This document shows positions 52,888 through 62,351 of a stretch of DNA of 64,000 nt, in pieces. The DNA is from Candidatus Thorarchaeota archaeon (GTDB lineage: Archaea; Asgardarchaeota; Thorarchaeia; Thorarchaeales; Thorarchaeaceae): NCBI GenBank assembly GCA_019057475.1, contig DXJO01000039.1:38640-102639 (forward strand). The letters are read 5' to 3'. The notes beneath the pieces were generated by a model. It made no database searches. It worked only from the letters and a program-made list of their open reading frames with translations, and was not told the DNA's origin. Position numbers and translations under genes: made by a program. Numbering within the stretch: position 1 is the first letter of the stretch; every line of letters starts with the position of its first letter.

Positions 52888-53142
52888 CTATTGCTCTTGA
52901 CCACCATCAACAATTTCTAGGTCCTCAATCCTCTTGAGCAGCTCAACCAGCACACACATGAAGATAACATCGAGAGAATGAGGCCTGTTGACCACGGTTC
53001 CCGCATCAGCATGCAGTGCGGCATACTCGAAGACCTTGTCGAGTCTTGTACGATCAGCCCTTCTGAGCTGTCGCCGGAAGTTCCTCCACTTCGCACTCTC
53101 TATGTCGATGACCTCTCGAAAGGTCCTGATGGTTCTACCCAT
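52888..53142 (-). CDS. Small helical protein, MGRT-type archaeal family
   Basis: The 84-residue protein begins MGRTIRTFREVIDIE and has FRRQLRRADRTRLD and EYAALHADAG blocks. This layout recalls a small haloarchaeal protein family that also begins MGRT, keeps an R-R-x-L-R-R run and an HADA motif. I recall this without being able to search. It is helical and soluble, with no known function. A 218-base gene-free stretch separates it from the isomerase-like gene. Confidence 0.5.
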   Translation of the reverse strand: MGRTIRTFREVIDIESAKWRNFRRQLRRADRTRLDKVFEYAALHADAGTVVNRPHSLDVIFMCVLVELLKRIEDLEIVDGGQEQ

Positions 53143-53360
53143 GCCAACCGGTTTCCTGCTCTGGTGTTCTCACGCTTCTTGCGAGGGATTATGGACTCAG
53201 TTCCAGCTGGCCCGATTGGTGCGAGGCAGTCCAATCGGACGGACAGCATCCTGTATGGTAAGAACCGTATTGATACACTATTGAAATCGCTGTACAGTTT
53301 TGGCACACGAGATTGAAGAAAAGCTGTCAGAAATGATTTAGGATGTGAGAACGAAACCAG

Positions 53361-54596
53361 TCAAGGGCCGAGAACGAACTCCAAGAACTCCTGCACCAAA
53401 TCGACATGTTCACCAGGGACTATCAGATGATGGTTAGCCAAAGGTTTCTCAAGGAAGTAGTCTACAGGCTCTTCCAAGGATACGCGAATTTGGGTTCGAC
53501 AGTTGCCTTCAACTCCCAGATTTTCGACAAGCGTGCCTCCAGACACCCAAAACTGGGACAGATCGTTGCCAAAGACCTTGACGATGGTGACTTCTTGCGG
53601 TTTGAATCGACCCCTCAATCCAACACTCTTGCTCGTTTCAGCGTGACTGGTTATCTCGTAGCTATCGACAATTCCAAGCGGAACAGTGCAATGCGCAAAC
53701 GCAACCGAGTTATGGTCTTGGTCAACCTCAGTAACGTTCGCCATGAATGCGGATTGCCCCGTAAGGAACTTGACAAGCATCATTGTGAAAGTGCTAGGAA
53801 TGTCACCCTCGCAACCAGCGCTCAGGTTCTCTGTATCATTGATTTGAGAAAGGGCGAAGCACCCCGTGATGCCAGTTTTATGGAGAAGAGTGAAGCACTT
53901 GACCGTCACAGCATCTAGGCGATTCTGTTTCACAAATCGCTTCACTGCTTGAAACACACGATCTGCATCTCTTAGTGCCTTATCAGTCACATCAACACAT
54001 GCGGCACTGGATACGAATTCCTTGAAGCCCCCTTCTGTTTCAATCGGGGTCTCTTTGTCAATCAACTCCAAGAGGTCTGTCAATGGAAACTTCTCAACGG
54101 TTACACCCCAACGCTCTTGGACTGCGTATGTATCAACATGAGAAGCTACTAGCCAAGATGATGGTTCTCCTAGAATCCCGAGTCTACTCTGAGCTATTCT
54201 CTCTTTAACTTGGGAGAACCGACACCACTTACGTATCAGCTGAGCGAGCCTATCGAGTGGAGCGTGGACAATGCGCGATTCAAATCCTTGCGACGTGAGA
54301 TATGCTTTGATTTCCATAGATGCGGGCAAGGAATTCTGCTGTCCATAGCTCAGCAAGGAAATGGGCTGTGAAAGATGAGATTTGCTTAGGAACTTGATAA
54401 CATCTCGCTCGATGCCCCCAGTACCGATCAAAATGTAGTTGTGCTGGCGCAGCAATGATTGGTCACGCTTAGCTTCCGCAAGAAATTCATTGGAAGGAAT
54501 GATACGAGAGCCAGCTTCAGCGAACTTGTCCAGCACATTATCTCTTGCTTCTTCGTCTATGAATGATGAGAAGAAGGGAATGATATTGATGCCCAT
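53361..54596 (-). CDS. L-fucose/L-arabinose isomerase-family protein
   Basis: The 411-residue protein has the fold features of the FucI/AraA family (COG2407-like): an N-terminal Rossmann-like domain (ILIGTGGIERDV, ISLLSYGQQ) and the later VKCFTLLHKTGITGCFALSQIN block with the CEGDIPSTFTMML motif. Classic isomerases act on aldoses; divergent members act on other sugars or as regulators. Substrate specificity is not visible. It diverges from the nucleotidyltransferase gene with 155 bases between, which contain a plausible promoter for each. Confidence 0.65.
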   Translation of the reverse strand: MGINIIPFFSSFIDEEARDNVLDKFAEAGSRIIPSNEFLAEAKRDQSLLRQHNYILIGTGGIERDVIKFLSKSHLSQPISLLSYGQQNSLPASMEIKAYLTSQGFESRIVHAPLDRLAQLIRKWCRFSQVKERIAQSRLGILGEPSSWLVASHVDTYAVQERWGVTVEKFPLTDLLELIDKETPIETEGGFKEFVSSAACVDVTDKALRDADRVFQAVKRFVKQNRLDAVTVKCFTLLHKTGITGCFALSQINDTENLSAGCEGDIPSTFTMMLVKFLTGQSAFMANVTEVDQDHNSVAFAHCTVPLGIVDSYEITSHAETSKSVGLRGRFKPQEVTIVKVFGNDLSQFWVSGGTLVENLGVEGNCRTQIRVSLEEPVDYFLEKPLANHHLIVPGEHVDLVQEFLEFVLGP

Positions 54597-54751
54597 GTCA
54601 GAGTAGGGCCTTTGCCTAGAACATATTTCTTTGGGCCAACAGCCAAAGGTAATCTAATCCAGAAACCGGAAGATTTTCATGGAATGTGCATGCAAGTGTT
54701 AACTTCAGTGGCAGACCTGCTTTATCTGAGCAAAGCTATCGAGGTGAATAG

Positions 54752-55636
54752 ATGCAGACCGTCTTCAAGGAGAACTTCCCTTCAAAAGAGGAAGTTGCAG
54801 CGTTTTTAGAGGACACAACGTGTATGGATTGGCACGAGGCAATAATAGAGAAAGCGACAGCAGTTGCGTCCTCGATTCCGGAAGTTGAAACCATCTTGTT
54901 GAAGGGCTCGCTTGCCAAGGGAGAAGGAGACATCTTCTCAGACATTGACTTCCTCATTTTGCATATTGGAGATGATTCAACAACTACAAAAATCAGGAAA
55001 AAGATAATGAAGAAGCTGAGTGATATTGGCGCCGTCATTCACTATTTCTTCTCAACAGTCGATCAAGAAACCCCAATAATCTACTTCAAACCATGGGTCA
55101 AGTTCGAGCTTGCTATAGGCCTCGTAGAGAATGCGAAGAATCGCTGGAAGCACTCCTTTTCAAAGATACTGTATGATCGCAATGGACTGGGGGACGCAGT
55201 CGTAGAACAGGCATCCAAAGTGACATTTGATCTTAGTGACCACGTTCTTCAGATTAGCAACTTAGCCATTGCTCTGCCCAGCTTTGTCTACATCATTGCT
55301 GGATTTGTTGTGCGAGGGGAACACATTACGGCAATTGATGGTCTCGATTACGTCAGGAATGAGATGTTGACAGTAAATGGACTCCTGCTTGGATTATGGA
55401 ACGAGGGGCCCAGACGGGCTGGGAAGAGGTTTCCTGAAAAGGTACTCTACTATTACAACCGAACCAGGGTTGCGGAGGTTTCAGAGGTGTGGCTCGCACT
55501 CGGGTACCTACTGGATTGGTACGAAGATTGGCTTATTCCAAGGTTCGAACAACTGGAAACCCCACATGCTCGACATGAGATACCGACACTCAAGCTGATG
55601 TTGCGTCAACTCGAGAAGAAGACCCAAAGCACCTAG
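54752..55636 (+). CDS. MNT-type nucleotidyltransferase
   Basis: The 294-residue protein has the polymerase-beta-like motif GSLAKGEGDIFSDID near residues 51-66 and a third acidic position around KFELAIG. The C-terminal two-thirds is helical. These enzymes transfer a nucleotide to a substrate such as an aminoglycoside, a tRNA or a protein; the substrate is unknown here. GAGGTGA lies four bases before the ATG. It is followed by a methyltransferase gene after 33 bases. Confidence 0.7.
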   Translation: MQTVFKENFPSKEEVAAFLEDTTCMDWHEAIIEKATAVASSIPEVETILLKGSLAKGEGDIFSDIDFLILHIGDDSTTTKIRKKIMKKLSDIGAVIHYFFSTVDQETPIIYFKPWVKFELAIGLVENAKNRWKHSFSKILYDRNGLGDAVVEQASKVTFDLSDHVLQISNLAIALPSFVYIIAGFVVRGEHITAIDGLDYVRNEMLTVNGLLLGLWNEGPRRAGKRFPEKVLYYYNRTRVAEVSEVWLALGYLLDWYEDWLIPRFEQLETPHARHEIPTLKLMLRQLEKKTQST

Positions 55637-55669
55637 GAGGGTTCGCAAGGGAATGGGAGGATCCCAAGG

Positions 55670-56305
55670 TTGAAGAAAGGTATGGACCCTGACGAGATGA
55701 GGGAACTCGTGAGAAAGGGGTACGATGAGGGTGACTACTTTGAGCACTACAGAAAAGACCTTGTAATTGATGACCTTGAGAAATGGTTGCTGAGGGAGTT
55801 CCTGCAGAGAGTTCCGAGTGGGGGAACAATTCTTGACCTAGGTTCAGGACCGGGAGTGCCTTTCGATAGGCATCTCGTTGATGAGGGGTTCTCAGTCACA
55901 GGGATTGACATTTCTGAGAAGCACATCAAGATGGCGATGAATCTCGTCCCCGAAGCTCGTTTTATCCACGGCGACTTCATGCAATACGCATTCGACGAGA
56001 AGTTCGACGCAATCGTATCCCTCTACACAATCTTTCACATTCCAAGAAGCTTGCATAGTGCCATCTTCAGGAAGATGCACGGATGGCTGAAGAAAGATGG
56101 CGTCATCCTTGTTTCGATGGGGACATCAGATACCCCCGTTGATGTGCAGGAATTTGTGGGAGCGGAGATGGCGTGGAGCTCATTATCCATTGATGACAAC
56201 CTGCGGCTAATAACAGTGGCTGGATTCGAAACCATGCTCACGGTTGATGATAACCGAAACTCCGATGAACATCATCTCTGGATACTCGCAACCAGGAAAG
56301 AGTAG
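55670..56305 (+). CDS. Class I SAM-dependent methyltransferase
   Basis: The 211-residue protein has the SAM motif ILDLGSGPGVPFDRHL, GIDISEKHIKM, and FDAIVSLYTIFHIPR. Only the usual Rossmann domain is present, so it may act on a small molecule. The TTG at 55670 has GGAGG nine bases upstream; ATG 55682 is an alternative. Its last 25 codons reappear at 56972-57046 with about 20% base changes, so the 3' end was copied in the tandem duplication. It follows the nucleotidyltransferase by 33 bases. Confidence 0.75.
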   Translation: MKKGMDPDEMRELVRKGYDEGDYFEHYRKDLVIDDLEKWLLREFLQRVPSGGTILDLGSGPGVPFDRHLVDEGFSVTGIDISEKHIKMAMNLVPEARFIHGDFMQYAFDEKFDAIVSLYTIFHIPRSLHSAIFRKMHGWLKKDGVILVSMGTSDTPVDVQEFVGAEMAWSSLSIDDNLRLITVAGFETMLTVDDNRNSDEHHLWILATRKE

Positions 56306-56394
56306 CGAAATGGTGCTATCCGCGATTCTCAAAATGCTTATAGCATTTGTAATCGAATACCGCTCAGACATCAATTGGGAGGGAAATGGAGTCG

Positions 56395-56955
56395 ATGGCG
56401 GATGATTATGCATGCAGTAATGTGGATGATGATTCCACGGGAATAATAGTAGCCAAGTACTTCATGCATGGAGCGGCCTTCATTTATCTAGTAGTGATGC
56501 TTTTTGTAGCTTTGATATTCCTGGCGTTAATGATAGCAATCATGATTGTTCCTGGTGTCCAGTTGGGTGCTCTTGGTATCCTCGGTGTGGTTGTTGCATC
56601 TTTCGCGATTCTGTTCATGGCGGTTGGTTGGCTCAACGTACAGGTTTCGCAACACTTTTGGAAGATTCAGGTGAAACAGAAGTGGCTTAGCCTATTGGGG
56701 CACGGGTTTCTTCTCTTAATTGTCATAACCATCGCTGGAATACCCTCCATGTTAATCAATGCGATGATGATATCCGCAGATCTCTGGACTTACGTCAAGT
56801 TTCTCATTATTAACTTCCTCATCTATTCGTCAGTTATTGGATACATCTGCAAGCGTGTTGCTGAGGTATTTACGGACGACGAGTTGACAACATGTACCGG
56901 CTCCATGAGTGTCCTGGATCGAACAACTTCCCGCGGCCAATGTTCCCACTGTTGA
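56395..56955 (+). pseudogene. Truncated Zn-ribbon/TM protein, copy one of the duplication
   Basis: The frame (186 residues from ATG 56395; ATG 56386 is an alternative) has three or four membrane helices and keeps the start of the Zn ribbon (CSHC), then stops at TGA where copy two reads AGA. Sequence after the stop still encodes AVYIYN, the remnant of the ribbon, before the methyltransferase tail. It therefore lost its ribbon and possibly its function. A Shine-Dalgarno GGGAGGG lies upstream. Confidence 0.65.
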
Positions 56956-56971
56956 GCGGTCTACATATACA

Positions 56972-57046
56972 ACCATCCTCACGATTGATGACTACCGAAA
57001 CTCCAAAGAACATCATCTCTGGATACTCGCATCCAAGAAAGAGTAG
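56972..57046 (+). pseudogene. Duplicated methyltransferase C-terminal fragment
   Basis: The 25-codon frame TILTIDDYRNSKEHHLW and on to a TAG stop corresponds to residues 188-211 of the methyltransferase. Most changes are conservative (RKE to KKE), so the fragment may have been part of an intact gene until recently. It cannot be expressed as a separate protein. Confidence 0.7.
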
Positions 57047-57131
57047 CGAATCTTTCCTTGCATTCTCAAAATGCTTAAAGCACTAGTCTTCGATTGATAA
57101 TCAGGTATTGAGTGGGAGGAAACTGAAGTTG

Positions 57132-57946
57132 ATGGCGGATGATTATGCATTCAGCAATGTGGAGGAGGATTCCACTGGGAAGATGGTGGCGAAGTACTTT
57201 GTTCACGGAGCCGTCTATTCGTTGCTGATGTTGGTGCTTGTGGTGGTGTGGGCATTTTTGATGATAATCATGGTGGCCTTCGGCTCCATCATTGGTCTTG
57301 TTGCATCTTTCGCGATTCTATTCATAATGGTTGGATGGCTCAACGCACAGATTTCGCAATACATCTGGAAGATTGAGGTGAAACAGAAGTGGCTTAGCCT
57401 GTTGGGGCACGGGCTTCTTCTCTTCATTGTTATAGCCATTGCTGGAATACCCTCCATGATAATCAGTGGGATGATGTGGTCCGCAGATATCTTCACTTAC
57501 GTCATGTTTACCATTGTCAATTTCCTCATCTATTCGCTAGTTGATGGATACATCTGCAAGCACGTTGCTGAGATATTCCCGAACGATGAGCTCACAACGC
57601 GTGCTGCCCCCACAAGTTTCCTAGAGCGAACGACTTTCCGCGGCCAATGTTCCCACTGCAGAGCGGTCTACATGTACAAGCACTCAGTGATTGGACCAAG
57701 TGGCACTGTCAAGTGTTTCAACTGTGGGCAGCTATTTGCCCGAAGATTCCAGCTCAATCCCCCAGGCGGAAACCTTCCTCTCTGCCTACGGTTCAATACA
57801 CCATCATCGAATCCACCAAACTGCAAATCGTGTGTCCCTCCTGCGGCCAAAAGGGGGATTACAGTGACGAGGACGTATTTCTTGGATCCATAAGATGTCA
57901 TAATTGTGGCGCAACATTTAGTCCAAGTGGCGAAGGCAATCAGTAG
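57132..57946 (+). pseudogene. Frameshifted Zn-ribbon/TM protein, copy two of the duplication
   Basis: The frame from ATG 57132 has a multi-helix membrane region and a first Zn ribbon (CSHCRAVYMYKHS, CFNC). It then runs through a frameshifted tail and stops at 57893. In another frame the 3' part encodes a clear second ribbon (CPSCGQKGDYS, CHNC) that ends at 57946. The shift occurs near 57745-57790, where there is a run of five C. Joined, the two parts match the paralog at 58611. It may be a true frameshift or an assembly error. Confidence 0.65.
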
Positions 57947-58536
57947 ACGCTCTGTGCGATATCCCTCAATACTCGATTGTTGGATACTACACCCCATCCG
58001 CAGAAGGGGAGTCGATTCCATCTATCAAAGGCTTCATGCATTATGGCCTGAAGGTCTGCGAAATAGAGTGTCAGCACAAGACCATGTGAAACCACAAGGA
58101 CCCGCTTTGAACCATGTTGTGACATCGTGTGCTGCACGCCCCTTTTCATTCGGGCTAAGGCGTCTGCGGCGCACTCCCATCCACTAGACCGTGAAGATGG
58201 ATTCTTCAAGACCTCCTGCACGCAGGAAAGGTGCTCCTCTCGGGTTAGGAAAGGACCGGCGTTTCGGTTGAGCTCTCTGAAATCGTGATTGGGATCTATT
58301 TCCAGTCCAAACATTCTGGCAAAAGGCTCGGCAGTCTCGATGGCTTTCATTTCATCTGATGACACTATTGCGTCAATCTCTCCAAGAATACCAGAAGCTG
58401 CCAGCTCGTAGGATTCACTTTGACCCGAGGATGCAAGATGCCATTTGCTTGCTGGCGAGTCCGGGTCAACTAGTGTTTCTGCGTGCCGCAGGAAGACAAT
58501 CTCAATGGGCATATCAATCCATTCCTTGACTGCCAA
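57940..58536 (-). CDS. Histidine phosphatase-family protein
   Basis: The 198-residue protein has the LRHAET phosphohistidine motif near residues 16-21 (RHA where most members have RHG), a second catalytic His in VVSHGLVL, and conserved DEMKAIETAEPFA. It belongs to the broad phosphoglycerate mutase-like group that dephosphorylates sugars, nucleotides or proteins. The substrate is unknown. Its stop overlaps the end of the frameshifted Zn-ribbon gene by seven bases. Confidence 0.8.
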   Translation of the reverse strand: MAVKEWIDMPIEIVFLRHAETLVDPDSPASKWHLASSGQSESYELAASGILGEIDAIVSSDEMKAIETAEPFARMFGLEIDPNHDFRELNRNAGPFLTREEHLSCVQEVLKNPSSRSSGWECAADALARMKRGVQHTMSQHGSKRVLVVSHGLVLTLYFADLQAIMHEAFDRWNRLPFCGWGVVSNNRVLRDIAQSVY

Positions 58537-58610
58537 CCCATGTCACGCAAGAGATTTATGGATTCAGTATAGGATTACCCAAGTCAGGTGGTTAGGCGGA
58601 GGAAGAGAAC

Positions 58611-59366
58611 TTGTCATTGCAGGCACCTGAATCCGAAGAACTGAGTGAGGTTCACAAACCTACTCTTATTGCAAAGTATTTTCTCCACGGAGCTGCCTAC
58701 GCTCTTCTGGTTGCCGGCCTCGTCATCGTCCGGGTATTCTTGCTGGTGGCCTTGGTAGTCATTGGCTCGATCTTGGGACTTCTGCTAGGGCTCTTAGTCC
58801 TAATCATGGGAGTTGGCTATGCGAATAGGTTGCTCTCAGGATACTTCTGGAAGATTGAAACGCAGACCAAATGGTCCAGTCTTCTTGTTCATGGACTAGT
58901 GCTCATGATTGCTCTAGGACTCGCAAGCGTCCCATTCATGATTCTTGAATTACTAGCCGGAACTTTGACGCCAGTCTTCTCCATCGTTGCGATTCCAGTG
59001 CTATTCGTAATTCATTCAATCGTCAATGGGTACCTAGGGAAAGCAGTAGCATTGATGCTACAAGAGAGCGATTCTTCATGGACACGTGCGCAGTCGATGA
59101 CGACGTACCGTGAGAAATGCCCATACTGTGAATCAGTTTATGTGTACAAGGCATCTGCTGTGAAGCGCGATGGGACGATAAAATGCTTCTACTGCAATCA
59201 TGGGTTCAAGGTGGAAACTCCGGTTGAAACGCAGAAGAAGCCAGATCTCATGTCGTCTTGGCGGTTCACCTGTCCGCGCTGTGGGCGTGACAGCCAATAT
59301 GAACGTGCGGAGATTTTCTACGGCAAGGCGAAGTGTCACCACTGCAATGAAACCTTTGACACATAA
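58611..59366 (+). CDS. Double Zn-ribbon plus membrane-helix protein, intact paralog
   Basis: The 251-residue protein has about four membrane helices within residues 20-145 and two ribbons: CPYCESVYVYKAS with CFYC, and CPRCGRDSQYERA with CHHC. Its overall plan matches the 57132 copy once that copy's frame is restored, and its ribbon pattern matches the 51187 and 52211 proteins. The TTG start at 58611 has GGAGG eight bases upstream. It appears intact, so it is the best candidate for a working member of this family. The function is unknown. Confidence 0.65.
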   Translation: MSLQAPESEELSEVHKPTLIAKYFLHGAAYALLVAGLVIVRVFLLVALVVIGSILGLLLGLLVLIMGVGYANRLLSGYFWKIETQTKWSSLLVHGLVLMIALGLASVPFMILELLAGTLTPVFSIVAIPVLFVIHSIVNGYLGKAVALMLQESDSSWTRAQSMTTYREKCPYCESVYVYKASAVKRDGTIKCFYCNHGFKVETPVETQKKPDLMSSWRFTCPRCGRDSQYERAEIFYGKAKCHHCNETFDT

Positions 59367-59374
59367 CTCTCGGG

Positions 59375-60178
59375 CTAATGACTGTCAATCTTTTCATTGA
59401 TTGGGCATGCGCCTTGGAACCAAGCAACGATTGAATTCACGGTGTCCTCGTAGGCTCGCGGATCTGATAGCACGTGGTTTGCACCTTCGATTATGACTAA
59501 TTCCTTTGGTTCGCCTGCCAAGTCGTACAGTCCGCGTACACCGTTGACATCTACTAATACGTCAGCATCTCCAGTTATGACGAGCAAAGGACGCGGCGAT
59601 ATTTTAGAAATCTCGTTTATGGGATTAAATCTACGCCCGTCATCCACCATACGATCCAGTATGCGTTTCCGCACCGAAGGGTCAACAAGTCCATGCATCT
59701 CATCCGGCGTTTCCTTGAGAATTCTGTTGACTTCAGGGCAGATGAGCGGCGAGAGGGCGAAGGCGTGAGTGTCATAGACCGGGGCTCTTAGGCACACTGC
59801 GCTGATGCGAGTATCGCTGGCAGCTGCACATACAGCCACAGCGCCGCCATAGCTTGCTCCATAGACGCCAACCCAACCTGGAACTACTAAATTGGAATTG
59901 ATGAGATGAGTTATGGCGCTCTTGGCATCAGTCAATTCCCCCGCCAGGCTGAAAATTCCCTCACTCCGTCGGAAACCCCGAAAGTCGAAAGTGAGCACCA
60001 GGAATCCTGCTTCCGCTAGCAGTGTGGAAATGCCGCTAACTTGGTTTGGGGATCCAGGCAGACCATGGAACTTGCATATGCTCGGAAATGGTCCATCTCC
60101 TTGAGGAATGACAAAATCCCCTCTAAGAAGCTCTCCCTCTGATGAGAACTCTGTGGGAATTGTCCTAACTCCCGGCAT
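59375..60178 (-). CDS. Alpha/beta hydrolase
   Basis: The 267-residue protein has the nucleophile elbow GASYGG (Ser near 106), Asp in GDADVLVD and His in GANHVL, in the correct order of an alpha/beta hydrolase. FDFRGFRRSEG is a typical oxyanion region for esterase or peptidase-type members (COG1073-like). Ester or peptide hydrolysis is likely; a substrate is not assignable. The stop lies eight bases beyond the convergent Zn-ribbon gene's stop. Confidence 0.8.
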   Translation of the reverse strand: MPGVRTIPTEFSSEGELLRGDFVIPQGDGPFPSICKFHGLPGSPNQVSGISTLLAEAGFLVLTFDFRGFRRSEGIFSLAGELTDAKSAITHLINSNLVVPGWVGVYGASYGGAVAVCAAASDTRISAVCLRAPVYDTHAFALSPLICPEVNRILKETPDEMHGLVDPSVRKRILDRMVDDGRRFNPINEISKISPRPLLVITGDADVLVDVNGVRGLYDLAGEPKELVIIEGANHVLSDPRAYEDTVNSIVAWFQGACPINEKIDSH

Positions 60179-60308
60179 GGAATTTGGGGCGAGTCCATTT
60201 CTTATAACTCTAGTTGGAGAAAAAGACGGCTTACCAACCGACCAAACTCGCTATTACCTGAGCATATCGGGTGGCAAACCTGAATCAAGTTACACACGCA
60301 GACCTGTT

Positions 60309-62351
60309 CTATGCGGCCTTGCTACCTGGAGGGACACCCTCGATTGTCACAGGAATCCACCGACCAGGTTCGTCAGCCTTCTCAACAGCCAGAATCATCC
60401 CTTTGCTCTCGATGCCGCCAATCTTTTTCGGCTCGAGATTCGTCAGGAACAACGCAGTCAGACCCTTGAGATCTTCAGGCTTGTACTGGTCCGCTAGTCC
60501 TGTGATAATGACCCGAACCTCAGACCCAAGGTCAACTTTGAGCTCTAACAGCTTCTTTGTCTTAGGCACCTTGGTCGCATCTAGTATTTTCCCCGCGCGT
60601 ATATCCATTCGTTTGAAATCGTCAAACGACACTAGCTCCTCTTCCACTTCCGTTTCACCTCTTTCCGCCGCTTCAGCAGCCTTCACTCTTTTTGAAATTG
60701 ATTCTTTGAGGTCAGCCAACACCTTGTCATCTATCTTTGAGATAACTGGAATCGGCTTGCCCAGCTTGGCACCAACCTTGGGAGGATTCAGAGCCTCTTC
60801 GAGCGGTACCTCATGGATCTTAGAACCTTCAAGCCCCAATTGATTCCAAACCTTCTCAGCCACAGTCGGCATGATTGGTTCAATGAGAACTGCAAGTGCT
60901 TTGGCAATGGCGATGGCATTGTAGAGAACCACACCTGCTTTGTCTTTGTCTGCCTTCACCAACTTCCAAGGTTCATTCGCTTGGAAGTACTCATTACCAA
61001 CAGATGCGAGACGCAAGATAGAATCACTCACCTTCTTGAGCTCGTACTCATTTGTTGCAGAGATGATGGTTTCGATTGTCTTCTCTATCTCCTTCCTCAG
61101 TTTCGGATCGAGCTCTCCTTTCGGGACCTCGCCAAAGTGCTTCTTAGTGAAATGAAGACCCCTGTAGATGAAGTTGCCAAAGGTCGCCACTAGCTCATTA
61201 TTCACCTTGTCTGCCAAGCTCTGCCAAGAGAAATCCAAATCCTTTGTTTGCGAAGTGCTTGACACCATGAAGTAGCGGAGATAATCGGGGTCGAGTCCCT
61301 TGTCTAGATAGTCCTCTCTTATCCAGACGACATAGCCCCTGCTCTTGCTGAAGGTGTGATTTTCTATCTTGAGCATTCCAGACGCCACTATTGCATCGGG
61401 TAAGTTGTAGCCACTGCCCTTCAGCATAGCAGGCCAGAAGATGCAGTGATGATATACGATATCCTGACCGATATAGTGGACGAGGCGGCCGTTTCCTGGC
61501 TTCCAGAATTTCTCCCATTCCTTTGGCTTGCCAATCTTCTTGGACCAAATCTCCGTGCCCGACATGTAGCCGATAGGCGCATCCACCCAAACGTAGAGAG
61601 TTAGACTCTCATCGCCAGGAAACTTGAAACCCCAGTCCAAGTCGCGTGTTATGCACCAATCCCTGAGACCTTCCTTGATCCAGCCTAGAGCGTAGTTCCG
61701 AGCATTCTTAGTGCCATCCACGTTAGTGAGGAAGTCCTTCAGGAAGTCTTCAAACGCACTCAGTTTCAGAAATTGATGTTTTCTGGTGATGGGTCGTGTG
61801 GGATTGTCACAGATTGCGCATCTGGGGTTTAATATCAAGCCGGGTTCGATGTATCTACCGCAGCCTTGATCACACTCATCTCCACGAGCATCTGAACCGC
61901 AGTAGGGGCAAGTTCCTCGCACGAATCGATCTGGTTGAGACCGACCACATGTGTCACAGAATGGCGTTTCGATTTCCTTTTCGTAGATGTGTCCATTCTT
62001 TTGAAGAGTGGTCACAATCTGGTTGGTTCTGTTATGGTTCTCGGGGTTGTCAGTGTGCCCATAGTTATCAAAGAATATGTCAAGCTTGGGGAAAGTGTCA
62101 GCCAGTATCTTGTGATACTTCTGATAGGTTTCCTTAGGAGTCACACCTTCTTCCTCTGCTTTCACAATAACTGGAGTTCCATGTGTATCTGACCCGCAGA
62201 TGAAAACAACCTCGGTCTGCAGTTTCTTCAGAAGTCTAACAAACACATCAGCAGGAACATAAGTGCGAAGATGACCTATGTGCATCTCCCCGCTGGCATA
62301 TGGCAGGCCACATGTTACCAGAACGGGTTCTTTGCTTGGATACTTATTCAT
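60309..62351 (-). CDS. metG: Methionyl-tRNA synthetase, archaeal type
   Basis: The 680-residue enzyme has the class I HIGH motif (MHIGHLRTYVPAD), a KMSKS-type FSKSRG, a duplicated zinc knuckle (CDTC, CPYC, CDQGC, CAIC) in the connective peptide, and a C-terminal EMAP-II-like tRNA-binding domain (MDIRAGKILDATKVP). It charges tRNA-Met with methionine. The archaeal double zinc knuckle and C-terminal domain support archaeal origin. A Thr/Phe-type KMSKS variant is seen. Confidence 0.95.
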   Translation of the reverse strand: MNKYPSKEPVLVTCGLPYASGEMHIGHLRTYVPADVFVRLLKKLQTEVVFICGSDTHGTPVIVKAEEEGVTPKETYQKYHKILADTFPKLDIFFDNYGHTDNPENHNRTNQIVTTLQKNGHIYEKEIETPFCDTCGRSQPDRFVRGTCPYCGSDARGDECDQGCGRYIEPGLILNPRCAICDNPTRPITRKHQFLKLSAFEDFLKDFLTNVDGTKNARNYALGWIKEGLRDWCITRDLDWGFKFPGDESLTLYVWVDAPIGYMSGTEIWSKKIGKPKEWEKFWKPGNGRLVHYIGQDIVYHHCIFWPAMLKGSGYNLPDAIVASGMLKIENHTFSKSRGYVVWIREDYLDKGLDPDYLRYFMVSSTSQTKDLDFSWQSLADKVNNELVATFGNFIYRGLHFTKKHFGEVPKGELDPKLRKEIEKTIETIISATNEYELKKVSDSILRLASVGNEYFQANEPWKLVKADKDKAGVVLYNAIAIAKALAVLIEPIMPTVAEKVWNQLGLEGSKIHEVPLEEALNPPKVGAKLGKPIPVISKIDDKVLADLKESISKRVKAAEAAERGETEVEEELVSFDDFKRMDIRAGKILDATKVPKTKKLLELKVDLGSEVRVIITGLADQYKPEDLKGLTALFLTNLEPKKIGGIESKGMILAVEKADEPGRWIPVTIEGVPPGSKAA

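Larger units (their letters stand above)
56231..57679. repeat. Diverged tandem duplication (methyltransferase tail plus Zn-ribbon gene)
   Basis: The unit of about 740 bases occurs twice. Copy one runs 56231-56971 and copy two 56972-57679. Each begins with the last 25 methyltransferase codons (TMLTVDD and TILTIDD), continues through a Zn-ribbon/TM gene with GATGGCGGATGATTATGCAT near its start, and ends within the ribbon (CATGTACAAG in copy two). Divergence is about 15%. The junction at 56971 lies inside copy one's ribbon. Confidence 0.8.
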
